A stretch of DNA of 64,000 bases from Stutzerimonas stutzeri (GTDB lineage: Bacteria > Pseudomonadota > Gammaproteobacteria > Pseudomonadales > Pseudomonadaceae), in NCBI RefSeq assembly GCF_024448895.1, contig NZ_JAMOIC010000020.1, positions 1-64,000 on the forward strand. The letters are read 5' to 3'. Below the pieces are notes generated by a model that was given only the letters and a program-made list of their open reading frames with translations, ran no database searches and was not told where the DNA came from. Positions 26,199 through 33,967 of this stretch are shown in pieces (within the stretch, counting starts at the first letter, position 1; the number at the start of each line of letters is the position of its first letter). Made by a program: the position numbers and the translations under genes.

Positions 26199-27485
26199 TC
26201 ATTCCATGTAGAACCCGAACGGGCCGCCATCGCGGGTTAGCGCGGCAGTGGCGGGTTGCGGCGGTTTATCGGTGGGTGACAACGTCGCTTTGGCGGTCTG
26301 AACGGGCTCGACCAAGTACGGAGTGATGAGGATCACCAGCTCAGTTTCATTTCGCTGAAAACGCTTGGAGCGAAACAGGTTGCCGAGCACTGGCATGTCG
26401 CCGAGCAATGGCAGTTTTTCCAGGTCTTGCGAGCTGTTGCGCTGGAACAGTCCAGCAATCGCGAACGTTTGCCCGCTGCCAACTTCCACCCTCGTATCGG
26501 CGCGCCTCACCCGAAACGAGGGCACTTGGTAACCGGAGATCGATAGAGAAGCACTGCCCATCAAGGTGCTCACCTCGGGTCGCACCTGCAGCGCGATGCG
26601 GTCGTTGGGCAGCAGCGTCGGACTGAACACCAGCGAGACGCCGTAGGACTTGTACTGCACCCCGACCAGATCGCTGTTGACGGGCACCGGCACCGGTACT
26701 TCCCCACCGGCCAGGAAGCTCGCAGTCTCGCCAGTGCTGGCGGTGATATTGGGCTCGGCGAGAATCTCCAGCACGCCGTTGCTCTGCAGCGCCTCCAGCA
26801 CCGAGTCGATGTTGAAGTGCCCGGAATCAAGACCCAAACCGACCAGGTTCGACGCCCCGGCAGCAGCCTGCGCCGGTAACGAGCCACCGGTTAGCAGACC
26901 GAAGGAAAAGGTGCCGTTGTTGAACAGGGCATTCCAGCTCACCCCGTAACGCAGCAGCTCGTCACGGGACACCTCGGCAAAACGCACGCGGATATTCACT
27001 TGCGCCGAGCCTCCGGTGAACTGGGCCGTATTGACCGAGCTTTCCCAGTCCTGCCCTTCGGGATCCAAAAGGGCGTTGAGGTTGATCGCCTCGCTGACGT
27101 CCTTTACCTGGCCCTTAGCGTTCAGGCGATTGCCGGCGCCCGTCACCTGCACCCGGCCTTTGGCATTCAGTGCGCGGCTGACCGGCTGGGAGTTGGCGCC
27201 TACATTGAGGCTCATGCCTGCAATCTGATTACTGTCCTTGTCGAGCGCGACCAGGGTGGTATTGCCTGGACGCTTACCGAATACGTAGATCACGCCTGGA
27301 GAAACCACCTGCAAATCGGCAATTGCCGGCTCTGCGACCAGCACCGAATCCACCGGTTGGGCAAAGCGAATGACCCGCCCTTCGCCACTGCCCAGATCAA
27401 TCACGGCATCCTGGCTCTGCGCAACGGCCAAAGCCGGCAACAGGCTTAACGCAGCTAACCATCTGCGCATCCACAGGCCGCTCAA
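26199..27485 (-). CDS. sctC2: T3SS secretin C-terminal half, SctC2 (RhcC2; RcpA/CpaC-like)
   Basis: A 428-aa secretin. The signal peptide (ending AVAQS) is followed by a CpaC/RcpA-type N-terminal domain (VIRFAQPVDSVLVAEPAIAD, VYVFGKRPGNTTLVALD-like) and then the secretin beta domain from about residue 215 (LEALQSNGVLEILAEPNIT, SFLAGGEVPVPVP, RRADTRVEVGSGQTFAIAGL, LGDMPVLGNLFRSK). It supplies the outer-membrane channel that sctC1 lacks. The ATG overlaps the sctV stop (ATGA). Established comparative work (Abby and Rocha) derives the secretin of rhizobial-type T3SS from Tad systems, consistent with the N-domain seen here. Confidence 0.92.
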   Translation of the reverse strand: MSGLWMRRWLAALSLLPALAVAQSQDAVIDLGSGEGRVIRFAQPVDSVLVAEPAIADLQVVSPGVIYVFGKRPGNTTLVALDKDSNQIAGMSLNVGANSQPVSRALNAKGRVQVTGAGNRLNAKGQVKDVSEAINLNALLDPEGQDWESSVNTAQFTGGSAQVNIRVRFAEVSRDELLRYGVSWNALFNNGTFSFGLLTGGSLPAQAAAGASNLVGLGLDSGHFNIDSVLEALQSNGVLEILAEPNITASTGETASFLAGGEVPVPVPVNSDLVGVQYKSYGVSLVFSPTLLPNDRIALQVRPEVSTLMGSASLSISGYQVPSFRVRRADTRVEVGSGQTFAIAGLFQRNSSQDLEKLPLLGDMPVLGNLFRSKRFQRNETELVILITPYLVEPVQTAKATLSPTDKPPQPATAALTRDGGPFGFYME

Positions 27486-29626
27486 GATGCGTTCGCCAAG
27501 GTGTTGGCTTGGCCCTCTTTGGCCAATGACGGCCGCGGCGCCGGCGCTCCCTGGCTGATGACTTTGATCGCTTGCAGGCTGTATTCGGGCGCTAACTCGG
27601 TGAACGACAACACGGCAATCTCCAGTTCATCACGGGCACGCCAGCGCACTATATGGCGGCGTAATTCGGGGTGGACCACCAGCACCGCCTTGTGCGGATC
27701 GGGCAGCGCGGCACATTGGGCGCGCAGTTCTTTCATAAAGTGACGGGCAATATCCCTGGGCCGCGAATCGCCGCGCGCGCCGTCCTGTACTCGCAACGAT
27801 TCGAGCATCTGCGCTTCGGTGCGCGCGCCAATCACGAAGGCTGCGATGACCCTGTTGCCATCGCCGTACTGGTGGCTGATCTGCCGGGCCAAGGCCTTGC
27901 GTAAATGATCGGAAAGGCGGCCGACATCGCCTTCTCCGTTCCACTCCACCATGGCTTCCAGCAAGGCACGACGGTTGCGGATCGAGACGTTCTCGGCTAC
28001 CAGACGCCGCAGCGCATCCGCCATGCGCTGCACTGGCACCACGCGCAAGGCCTCTTTCACCAGTTCGGGTGCGCGCTCTTCCAGTTGCTCCAGCAACTGA
28101 CGGGTTTCCTGTATACCCAGAAAATCTCCGGCATAGCGGCGCAGTGCACGCGCCATCAGCTCTCGCAGGAGTTCATCCGGGCGCAGGTAGGCAATGGCCG
28201 CCTCGTCCAGCTGCGCGCAATACTCTTGGGCGATCCACAACGCTGGGCGGCGGTTCAGGGGCGACTGCGCTTCACGGCCCGGCACGTCGACTAGGTCCAG
28301 ATGTATGGGGTCGTCCTGAAACAACACGTGCTCAAGGTGCAGCTCGCCTTCATCGACGGGTATGCCTTCCAGGACAATGCGGAAATGGCCGCCGACCCCA
28401 GCTTGGTCAACGTGCACCGCCGGCAGTGGAAACTCGATCCCCAGATCGGCGCGCAGGTCGTTGCACAACTCCTCCAGACGTTGGCGCAACGGGTGCAGCG
28501 GCGCTGCTTCAGCCAGCGCAGGGCTGATCACCAGCAACACTCGGCTGTCGGGGGCGGTACTGGGCTCGTCCGTCTCCTCCGGCTGCGCCATCGGGGCGAT
28601 TTCTTCAACCGGTTGCAGCGGTTCCTGCAGCTCGGCAGCCAGCTTCGACTTTTCGCGGCGATGCAGGGAATAGGCGCAGGCACCGAGTAAGGCCGACAGG
28701 CTCAGAAAGACAACGGCGGGAAAACCGGGAATAAACGCTACGCCCAGCAAAATAAAGGCAGTCAGCGACAGCGCGCGCTGGCTGGCACCCATTTGCCGCA
28801 TGATCTCGGTGCCGAGGTCCTCTTCGATATCTTCATTGTTGACGCGAGTGACTACCGTGCCCGCCGCCACGGCAATCAGCAGCGCTGGAATCTGCGCGAT
28901 CAAGCCGTCGCCCACGGTCAGGAGTGAATAGGTATGGGCAGCGTCGGCGAAGGTCATGTCGCGCTCCAGCATACCGATCATCAAGCCGCCAATGAGGTTG
29001 ACGCAAAGGATCACCAGGCCGGCGATGGCGTCACCTTTGACGAACTTCATCGACCCGTCCATAGCGCCGAACAGCTGGCTTTCGCGCTGCAAGTTGGAGC
29101 GCCGACGGCGTGCTTCCGGCTGGTCGATATCACCATTGCGCAGGTCGTTGTCGATGGCCATCTGCTTGCCGGGCATGGCATCCAGCGTGAAGCGCGCGGC
29201 TACTTCCGCTACGCGCTCGGCGCCCTTGGTGATGACCACGAACTGGGCAATCGTGATGATCATGAAGATCACCAGCCCCACCACCACTTTGCCAGCAATT
29301 ACGAACTCACCAAACGCCTCGACAATGTTGCCGGCATCGCCGTGCAGAAGAATGAGACGCGTGGTGGTGATCGACAGCGACAGGCGAAACAGCGTGCTGA
29401 GCAAAATCAATGGAGGCAATGCCGACAAATCGACCGGCTTGGCGATATAGAACGCGACGATGAGAATGAGGATGCTCAGGGCAATGTTCACGCCTATAAG
29501 CAAGTCCACCAGGTAGGTGGGCAGCGGAATGATCATCATCACAACGGCCATCAGCATGAACGCGGCGATCACCACATCCGTGCGCTTGGCGGCCAGTCGA
29601 GCGAAGGCGCTGACACGGCCCATCAT
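27482..29626 (-). CDS. sctV: T3SS major export apparatus protein SctV
   Basis: A 714-aa FlhA/YscV/HrcV-family protein. It has about eight transmembrane helices in residues 15-325, the FHIPEP-type loop (FVVITKGAERVAEVAARFTLDAMPGKQ; IDNDLRNGDID) and a large cytoplasmic domain (about 350-700) that forms the nonameric ring. Length is normal. It is coupled by 4-bp overlaps to the small TPR gene upstream and the secretin gene downstream. Confidence 0.97.
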   Translation of the reverse strand: MMGRVSAFARLAAKRTDVVIAAFMLMAVVMMIIPLPTYLVDLLIGVNIALSILILIVAFYIAKPVDLSALPPLILLSTLFRLSLSITTTRLILLHGDAGNIVEAFGEFVIAGKVVVGLVIFMIITIAQFVVITKGAERVAEVAARFTLDAMPGKQMAIDNDLRNGDIDQPEARRRRSNLQRESQLFGAMDGSMKFVKGDAIAGLVILCVNLIGGLMIGMLERDMTFADAAHTYSLLTVGDGLIAQIPALLIAVAAGTVVTRVNNEDIEEDLGTEIMRQMGASQRALSLTAFILLGVAFIPGFPAVVFLSLSALLGACAYSLHRREKSKLAAELQEPLQPVEEIAPMAQPEETDEPSTAPDSRVLLVISPALAEAAPLHPLRQRLEELCNDLRADLGIEFPLPAVHVDQAGVGGHFRIVLEGIPVDEGELHLEHVLFQDDPIHLDLVDVPGREAQSPLNRRPALWIAQEYCAQLDEAAIAYLRPDELLRELMARALRRYAGDFLGIQETRQLLEQLEERAPELVKEALRVVPVQRMADALRRLVAENVSIRNRRALLEAMVEWNGEGDVGRLSDHLRKALARQISHQYGDGNRVIAAFVIGARTEAQMLESLRVQDGARGDSRPRDIARHFMKELRAQCAALPDPHKAVLVVHPELRRHIVRWRARDELEIAVLSFTELAPEYSLQAIKVISQGAPAPRPSLAKEGQANTLANAS

Positions 29627-29979
29627 GCGGCGTTGCTCCCGCGTCGGCTCAGGTAGTGGCGAAACAGCTGCCTGCCTTCGGCGCCACGCCCGGCACGCAA
29701 TAGCGCGCGGCTGCGTAAGAGCAACAGCTCGGTGGGCTCATGCTCAGGCGACGAGACGGTAAGTTGAGAGATGCGATCCAGGGCCGCCAGTGCACGTTCG
29801 CCATCGCCGACCGCGGTAAACACCACCGCAAGTCGACGCAAGAGTATCGGGTCGTCAGGGGTTATTTGCGTGGCCAGCAAAAGCATCACCAGCGCTCGGG
29901 GTGACTGGCCTGCACGCTGGTAGATATCCGCCAGACCATGGAGCAGGTGCGCCGCATCACGATTTTCCCGTTGCATCAT
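29623..29979 (-). CDS. Small TPR protein upstream of sctV (SctY/Y4yS-like candidate)
   Basis: A 118-aa TPR protein (AHLLHGLADIYQRAGQSPRAL; PDDPILLRRLAVVFTAVGDG) with no signal. In Yersinia the order is yscX-yscY-yscV, with YscY a 114-aa TPR protein binding YscX and SctV. In rhizobia a TPR gene (y4yS) adjoins rhcV. Position, size and fold fit; sequence similarity to YscY is not obvious by eye. Overlaps with both neighbours imply coupled translation. Confidence 0.65.
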   Translation of the reverse strand: MMQRENRDAAHLLHGLADIYQRAGQSPRALVMLLLATQITPDDPILLRRLAVVFTAVGDGERALAALDRISQLTVSSPEHEPTELLLLRSRALLRAGRGAEGRQLFRHYLSRRGSNAA

Positions 29980-30338
29980 TCCCCCGAGTCAGCGCGCTGC
30001 TGATCCAGCGAGCGACGGGTGTCGAGCTCGTCGCGGACCAGGGTCATAGCCAGGTTTTTGGTGTCTTCATCGAGTTCCAGAGACGGCAGGATGCGGTCCA
30101 GAATGTCCTCCAAAATTTCGCCGGGGCGCGAGCCGGCAAATAGAGAAGGATCAATGCTGCCTAATTCGCCGAGGCGCTCCACATCGCGGCGCAGCGAGCG
30201 ACGCGCCAGATCGCCGACCGGGGTAGGCAGCAACGCATCGAATAACGCTGCCCGACTGCGCTCAACGCGCTGCGCGCCTGCGCCATCTAGAGGAGTGAGC
30301 AACGTGTCGGTGGGGACGGCGCGCGGATCGACCTTCAT
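29976..30338 (-). CDS. Small T3SS-locus protein, 120 aa (possible SctX counterpart)
   Basis: A 120-aa soluble helical protein without a recognised domain. The C-terminal half is acidic and amphipathic (EILEDILDRILPSLELDEDT; LDTRRSLDQQR). It sits between sctD and the TPR gene. Because YscX (122 aa) precedes YscY in the Ysc system, this could be a functional counterpart, but that is positional inference only. It starts 3 bp after the sctD stop codon. Confidence 0.55.
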   Translation of the reverse strand: MKVDPRAVPTDTLLTPLDGAGAQRVERSRAALFDALLPTPVGDLARRSLRRDVERLGELGSIDPSLFAGSRPGEILEDILDRILPSLELDEDTKNLAMTLVRDELDTRRSLDQQRADSGE

Positions 30339-30341
30339 CGC

Positions 30342-31289
30342 TTAGCTTTCGTCGGCCGGAGCTGCAGCCAAGGTGAAGAAAAAGATCTCGTCACCACGCG
30401 CCAACTCCACCATTTCATCTCTGATGTCCTTTATCACCCAGCCGTCGCTAAGCGGCGCTCCTGCGTCCAGGCGAGCGCCAGACGAATCGATGACATAAGG
30501 GTCTTCACCAAACCACACCGCCTGGAAACTCACCCGCGGTTGAGCACCGGGTTCGCGAACCGCCACCTCGCTGCTTTGCAGGACAAAGTGCCGACCGTAG
30601 TGACCATCGAAGTATTGCTGCAGCGCTACCCACTGCGGGCGCTGCTCAGGTGTGAGGGTGCCCTTGGCTTTGAGCTGGCCATTGACGACGAGCAGATTCA
30701 AGTCTTTCAGACCAGCCTTGCTCGCTCTGGCGGCGAGGTCGGCACGCACCTTGTCCAGCGAAGGCACCTGTTCGACAGGGCGATCAACGCCGGTAGCGGT
30801 CAAGTTGTCCATAATGTCCAGCGACTCTCCCGGCTGGGCGTCGCTAAACATCGCGAGCGCGCTGGCGCAAATGAACATGAAAGCGCCGGCGATCAACCAT
30901 TGCGGCTTGCCATACCATACCGGCGCATCCGGGCGGGGCGCACCGAAAGGCGCCTGTAGTGAAATGCTTGCCTGGCCCAGCTGGATTTCGAATGGTAACG
31001 CTGCCCGAAAGCCATGCCCGCGGGCGATGCGCGTCGTCTTGCCGGCCGCGAACAGCTGAATGTCGCCGCCCAGCGCCTCGATAGTGACGTGCGATGCGGA
31101 AAAACGCAGGCGCACATGCTTGGTTTCAATACCAGGATCGCCCAGCACCAGATCATCGCCTGGGCCGGCGCCGATCACGCAAACGGGCGCGTCCATCGGC
31201 AGCGACACTCCATGGTGCATACCGGCGACGACCTGTAACGTCGGGCTGTCGTTATCCGCTTTGGACAAATGGGATGCCATGGCTGTCAT
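30342..31289 (-). CDS. sctD: T3SS inner-membrane ring protein SctD
   Basis: A bitopic inner-membrane ring component of about 315 aa. The cytoplasmic FHA-like domain (about residues 20-115: VIGAGPGDDLVLGDPGIETKH) is followed by one transmembrane helix (QWLIAGAFMFICASALAMF) and a periplasmic part with ring-building segments (GQLKAKGTLTPEQRPQW). The frame is open to an ATG at 31322; I prefer 31289, which has a G-rich upstream stretch, but neither start has a strong RBS. It is the first gene of the sctD-X?-Y?-V-C2 run. Confidence 0.85.
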   Translation of the reverse strand: MTAMASHLSKADNDSPTLQVVAGMHHGVSLPMDAPVCVIGAGPGDDLVLGDPGIETKHVRLRFSASHVTIEALGGDIQLFAAGKTTRIARGHGFRAALPFEIQLGQASISLQAPFGAPRPDAPVWYGKPQWLIAGAFMFICASALAMFSDAQPGESLDIMDNLTATGVDRPVEQVPSLDKVRADLAARASKAGLKDLNLLVVNGQLKAKGTLTPEQRPQWVALQQYFDGHYGRHFVLQSSEVAVREPGAQPRVSFQAVWFGEDPYVIDSSGARLDAGAPLSDGWVIKDIRDEMVELARGDEIFFFTLAAAPADES

Positions 31290-31369
31290 TCGACCCACCC
31301 CGCCTACTGCCGGGAACGGCATCAGGCGTTAAACAGATATGCACGCGCTACGTGGGCTCGCACATACGC

Positions 31370-31421
31370 ATAAAAACGGAAAAATGAGCCAGGGTGCAGG
31401 CGGTGTAATACACCGCCTGCA
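31370..31421 (-). terminator. Strong terminator after the 53-aa T3SS gene
   Basis: A perfect 12-bp stem with a 3-nt loop (31395-31406 with 31410-31421), 8 bp past the stop codon. On the minus strand it is followed shortly by TTTTT-CCG-TTTTT. It lies between the 53-aa gene and sctD, so it would give the small gene a separate abundant transcript or polar attenuation of the operon. Confidence 0.85.
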
Positions 31422-31429
31422 GACCTGAA

Positions 31430-31591
31430 TCAGTTCTGCGGACGCTGTTTGGTAGCGTCAAGCTCAGCTTTCTTAGCGGTCGTGATCTCGGTGATCTTGG
31501 CCGACTTCTCAATGGCCATATCAAAAACAGCGGACATCTTGTCGATAGCGGCGTCAGAGTTACCGCTGCTTACTGGTGGTGTATCAGCCAT
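31430..31591 (-). CDS. 53-aa helical protein, candidate T3SS needle/pilus subunit
   Basis: A very small protein starting MADTPPVSSG and continuing as one long amphipathic helix (KMSAVFDMAIEKSAKITEIT-T-KKAELDATKQ). It has no cysteine, no signal peptide and no aromatic-rich core. GGAG lies 8 nt before the ATG at 31591; the frame further upstream lacks an RBS. It is separately terminated and lies directly upstream of sctD. No other gene in the cluster is an obvious SctF. Size is near that of the short rhizobial pilins (NopA). The needle assignment is an inference; a chaperone or regulator is possible. Confidence 0.6.
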   Translation of the reverse strand: MADTPPVSSGNSDAAIDKMSAVFDMAIEKSAKITEITTAKKAELDATKQRPQN

Positions 31592-32368
31592 GGGATATCT
31601 CCATCTGCATTGAGTAGTTTGCATTGGCGGTAACGCCCAAATAGGTGCTACCGATTGCTGGGCGTCCAACTCGTAGTCGGACCGAGTTATGTAGCTTTGC
31701 AACGCTTCAAATCCTAGGGGCAGAAAAACAGGCCGTGTTGTTAAAGGTTGTTAAAGCGATTGGAAGCGGACCACTTCACGCTTTCGCACGGTCGGGGCCG
31801 GGGTCGCCAGGCCCAAGGATCGGTCTGCTAACCGGACTTGGAGCGTTGGGCAGGAGCTGTCGGGACGCACGCCCAGCGCATAGCAGATCTTTGATATCAG
31901 CACGCTTTACTCGTTGTGCTGTACATCGACCAGGGCAAAGCACTGAGCGGCATTGCTTGTGAAGACAAAAGCATCAGGCAGGTGCATATCGCCGGCTTTT
32001 TGATCGGACGCGTCGGCAAACTTGCTTCACACCCTCAAAAGACACAGTTGTGGGTCGGAGATAAAACAACTGCGTCAAGGGGCAGCCCCTGGATCCTCAG
32101 CTCTTGCGCTTGGCAGCACCGAACGATTGATGTTCAAGCAGAGATCTCCGCCAGCGTTACTGCTTTGATCCCAGAGCAAACACCAAAAAGCCCAAGGCTC
32201 AGGTTTTCGCTAAAGGACGGCATATCTGGCAGCGGTTTCAGCTTGACGAATAGCGGGGCTGGTAAGCGCGACGGCCGCTACTAGGGTCACGAATCGACGT
32301 CTAGCAACGAAAGCATTCGTGGTTGCGAGGGGGGGTGTGGCTGCGAGGGATATTTAGTGGGAGGCAGA
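31592..32368. other. Gene-poor stretch between the T3SS cluster and the tRNAs
   Basis: It contains the tandem 10-mer GTTGTTAAAG-GTTGTTAAAG (31737-31756) and GGCGGTAACGCC (31626-31637) upstream of the 53-aa gene. A 122-codon frame at 31916-32284 shows no family resemblance and no good ribosome site. I see no integrase remnant and no copy of the tRNA-Asp 3' end here. Confidence 0.4.
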
Positions 32369-32402
32369 AACAAGAAAAGCGGCCAATGGCCGCTTCTTTT
32401 GT
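32369..32402 (-). terminator. Terminator after tRNA-Asp
   Basis: An 8-bp stem (32377-32384 with 32388-32395, loop AAT) with TTTTCTTG on the minus strand and TCTTTTG on the plus strand. It is probably the 3' end of the tRNA transcript and may work in both directions. Confidence 0.8.
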
Positions 32403-32438
32403 GGCTTCCAGGCGTTCAGCGGGCCTAGGAAGCAAATA

Positions 32439-32515
32439 TGGCGCAGCGGACGGGACTCGAACCCGCGACCCCCGGCGTGACAGGCCGGTATTCTAACCGA
32501 CTGAACTACCGCTGC
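32439..32515 (-). tRNA. tRNA-Asp (GTC)
   Basis: A 77-nt cloverleaf on the minus strand: acceptor GCAGCGG paired with CCGCTGC, D-arm TAGTTCAGTCGGTTAGA, anticodon GTC in CCTGTCACG, T-arm GGGTTCGAGTCCC, and an encoded CCA. Confidence 0.97.
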
Positions 32516-32528
32516 GCTAAACCTCGAG

Positions 32529-32604
32529 TGGTGGGTGATGACGGGATCGAACCGCCGACCCTCTGCTTGTAAGGCAGATGCTCTCCCAGCTGAGCTAATC
32601 ACCC
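32529..32604 (-). tRNA. tRNA-Val (TAC)
   Basis: A 76-nt cloverleaf on the minus strand: acceptor GGGTGAT paired with ATCACCC, D-arm TAGCTCAGCTGGGAGAGCA, anticodon TAC in CCTTACAAG, T-arm GGCGGTTCGATCCCGTC, and an encoded CCA. It lies 13 nt upstream of tRNA-Asp in the same transcript. Confidence 0.97.
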
Positions 32605-32983
32605 GTTTGCTCTCGAAGTGGGGCGCATTCTAGAGAGGGTTCCTGACCTTGGCAACCCCCTTTTGAAAAAAAAATTGAAGAACTTACAAAGACTTAGGAA
32701 ACCGGTTGTTGTGGGGCTTTGACCAAGGTGGGTAGCGAAGGACTGACGACAGCCAAAGCCCGCCGTGACGCTTGATTACGACATGCCTAAAACGCGATGA
32801 AGAGGCGCTTGCCAGCAGCACACGATGATTCGAGCCGCTTTCTGAAGAGATCGGAGTATCTCCACCCGCCGCCTTTATTGGACGATTTGCGGTTTCCATC
32901 GACCTTGCCGCTTTCGAGGGTTGGCCTCAGTGCCATGGAGGGGAATAATGCGCGCTTTGCTTTTACCGGAGTTTCAAATCGCC
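32605..32983. other. Intergenic region between tRNA-Val and rdgC
   Basis: It holds the divergent promoters of the tRNA unit and rdgC. A GGAGGGG at about 32938-32944 precedes an in-frame ATG at 32948 and is a possible alternative rdgC start. No other gene is seen. Confidence 0.5.
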
Positions 32984-33904
32984 ATGTGGTTTCGCAACCT
33001 GCTCGTCTACCGTCTCACCCAGAACGTCCCTTTCGATGTCGAGACACTTGAAGCTGCATTGGCCGCCAAGCCCGCCCGCCCCTGCGCCAGCCAGGAGCTG
33101 AGCACCTATGGATTCGTCGCGCCTTTTGGCAAGGGCGAAGACGCCCCGCTGGTACATGCCAGCCAGGGTTTTCTGCTGATTTCCACGCGTAAGGAAGAAC
33201 GCATCCTTCCGGGCAGCGTGGTCAAGGACGCGTTGAAGGAAAAAGTCGACGAGATCGAAAACGAGCAGATGCGCAAGGTTTACAAGAAAGAGCGCGAGCA
33301 GCTGAAGGACGACATCATCCAGGCTTTTCTGCCACGGGCGTTCATTCGTAAGTCAGGTACCTTCGCTGCCATTGCGCCTGAGCAGGGTCTGATTCTGGTC
33401 GACTCATCCAGCCCCAAGCGGGCCGAGGACCTGCTGTCCACCCTGCGCGAGGCCATCGGCTCGCTGCCGGTGCGACCGTTGACCGTCAAGATCGCGCCAG
33501 CGGCAACCATGACTGATTGGGTCAAGACGCAGAAAGCCGCCGATGATTTCTTCGTGCTCGATGAATGCGAGCTGCGTGACACCCATGAAGACGGCGGCAC
33601 CGTGCGCTGCAAGCGCCAGGACCTGACCAGCGATGAGATCCAGCAGCATCTGGAAGTCGGCAAGCAGGTCACTCAACTGGCTCTGGGCTGGCAGGACAAG
33701 TTGTCCTTCGTGCTCGATGACAAGATGGTGATCAAGCGTCTGCGCTTCGAGGAATTGCTGCAGGACCAGGCCGAACAGGACGGTGGCGATGACGACCTCG
33801 GCCAGCAGGACGCCAGCTTCCTGTTGATGATGCTGACCTTCGGCGAGTTCCTGCCTGCGCTGTTCGAGGCACTGGGTGGTGAGGAGATTCCGCAGGGCAT
33901 CTAA
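32984..33904 (+). CDS. rdgC: Recombination-associated protein RdgC
   Basis: A 306-aa DNA-binding ring protein that modulates RecA action. The sequence opening [13 protein letters not shown] and blocks such as [28 protein letters not shown]-like segments and LGGEEIPQG at the end are near-invariant in Pseudomonas RdgC. The start at 32984 gives the family's exact length. An ATG at 32948 has a stronger Shine-Dalgarno and would add 12 residues, so translation could begin there. Confidence 0.97.
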   Translation: MWFRNLLVYRLTQNVPFDVETLEAALAAKPARPCASQELSTYGFVAPFGKGEDAPLVHASQGFLLISTRKEERILPGSVVKDALKEKVDEIENEQMRKVYKKEREQLKDDIIQAFLPRAFIRKSGTFAAIAPEQGLILVDSSSPKRAEDLLSTLREAIGSLPVRPLTVKIAPAATMTDWVKTQKAADDFFVLDECELRDTHEDGGTVRCKRQDLTSDEIQQHLEVGKQVTQLALGWQDKLSFVLDDKMVIKRLRFEELLQDQAEQDGGDDDLGQQDASFLLMMLTFGEFLPALFEALGGEEIPQGI

Positions 33905-33967
33905 ACTGCCTTGTGCGCCGCCGGCCTGGCTGGCGGCGCCCTCCCTTACAACTACAAGGTAAACCCG

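Noticed and set aside
31916-32284. 122-codon plus-strand frame
   Set aside because: No recognisable family, no good RBS, composition unlike a real gene; possibly decayed sequence.
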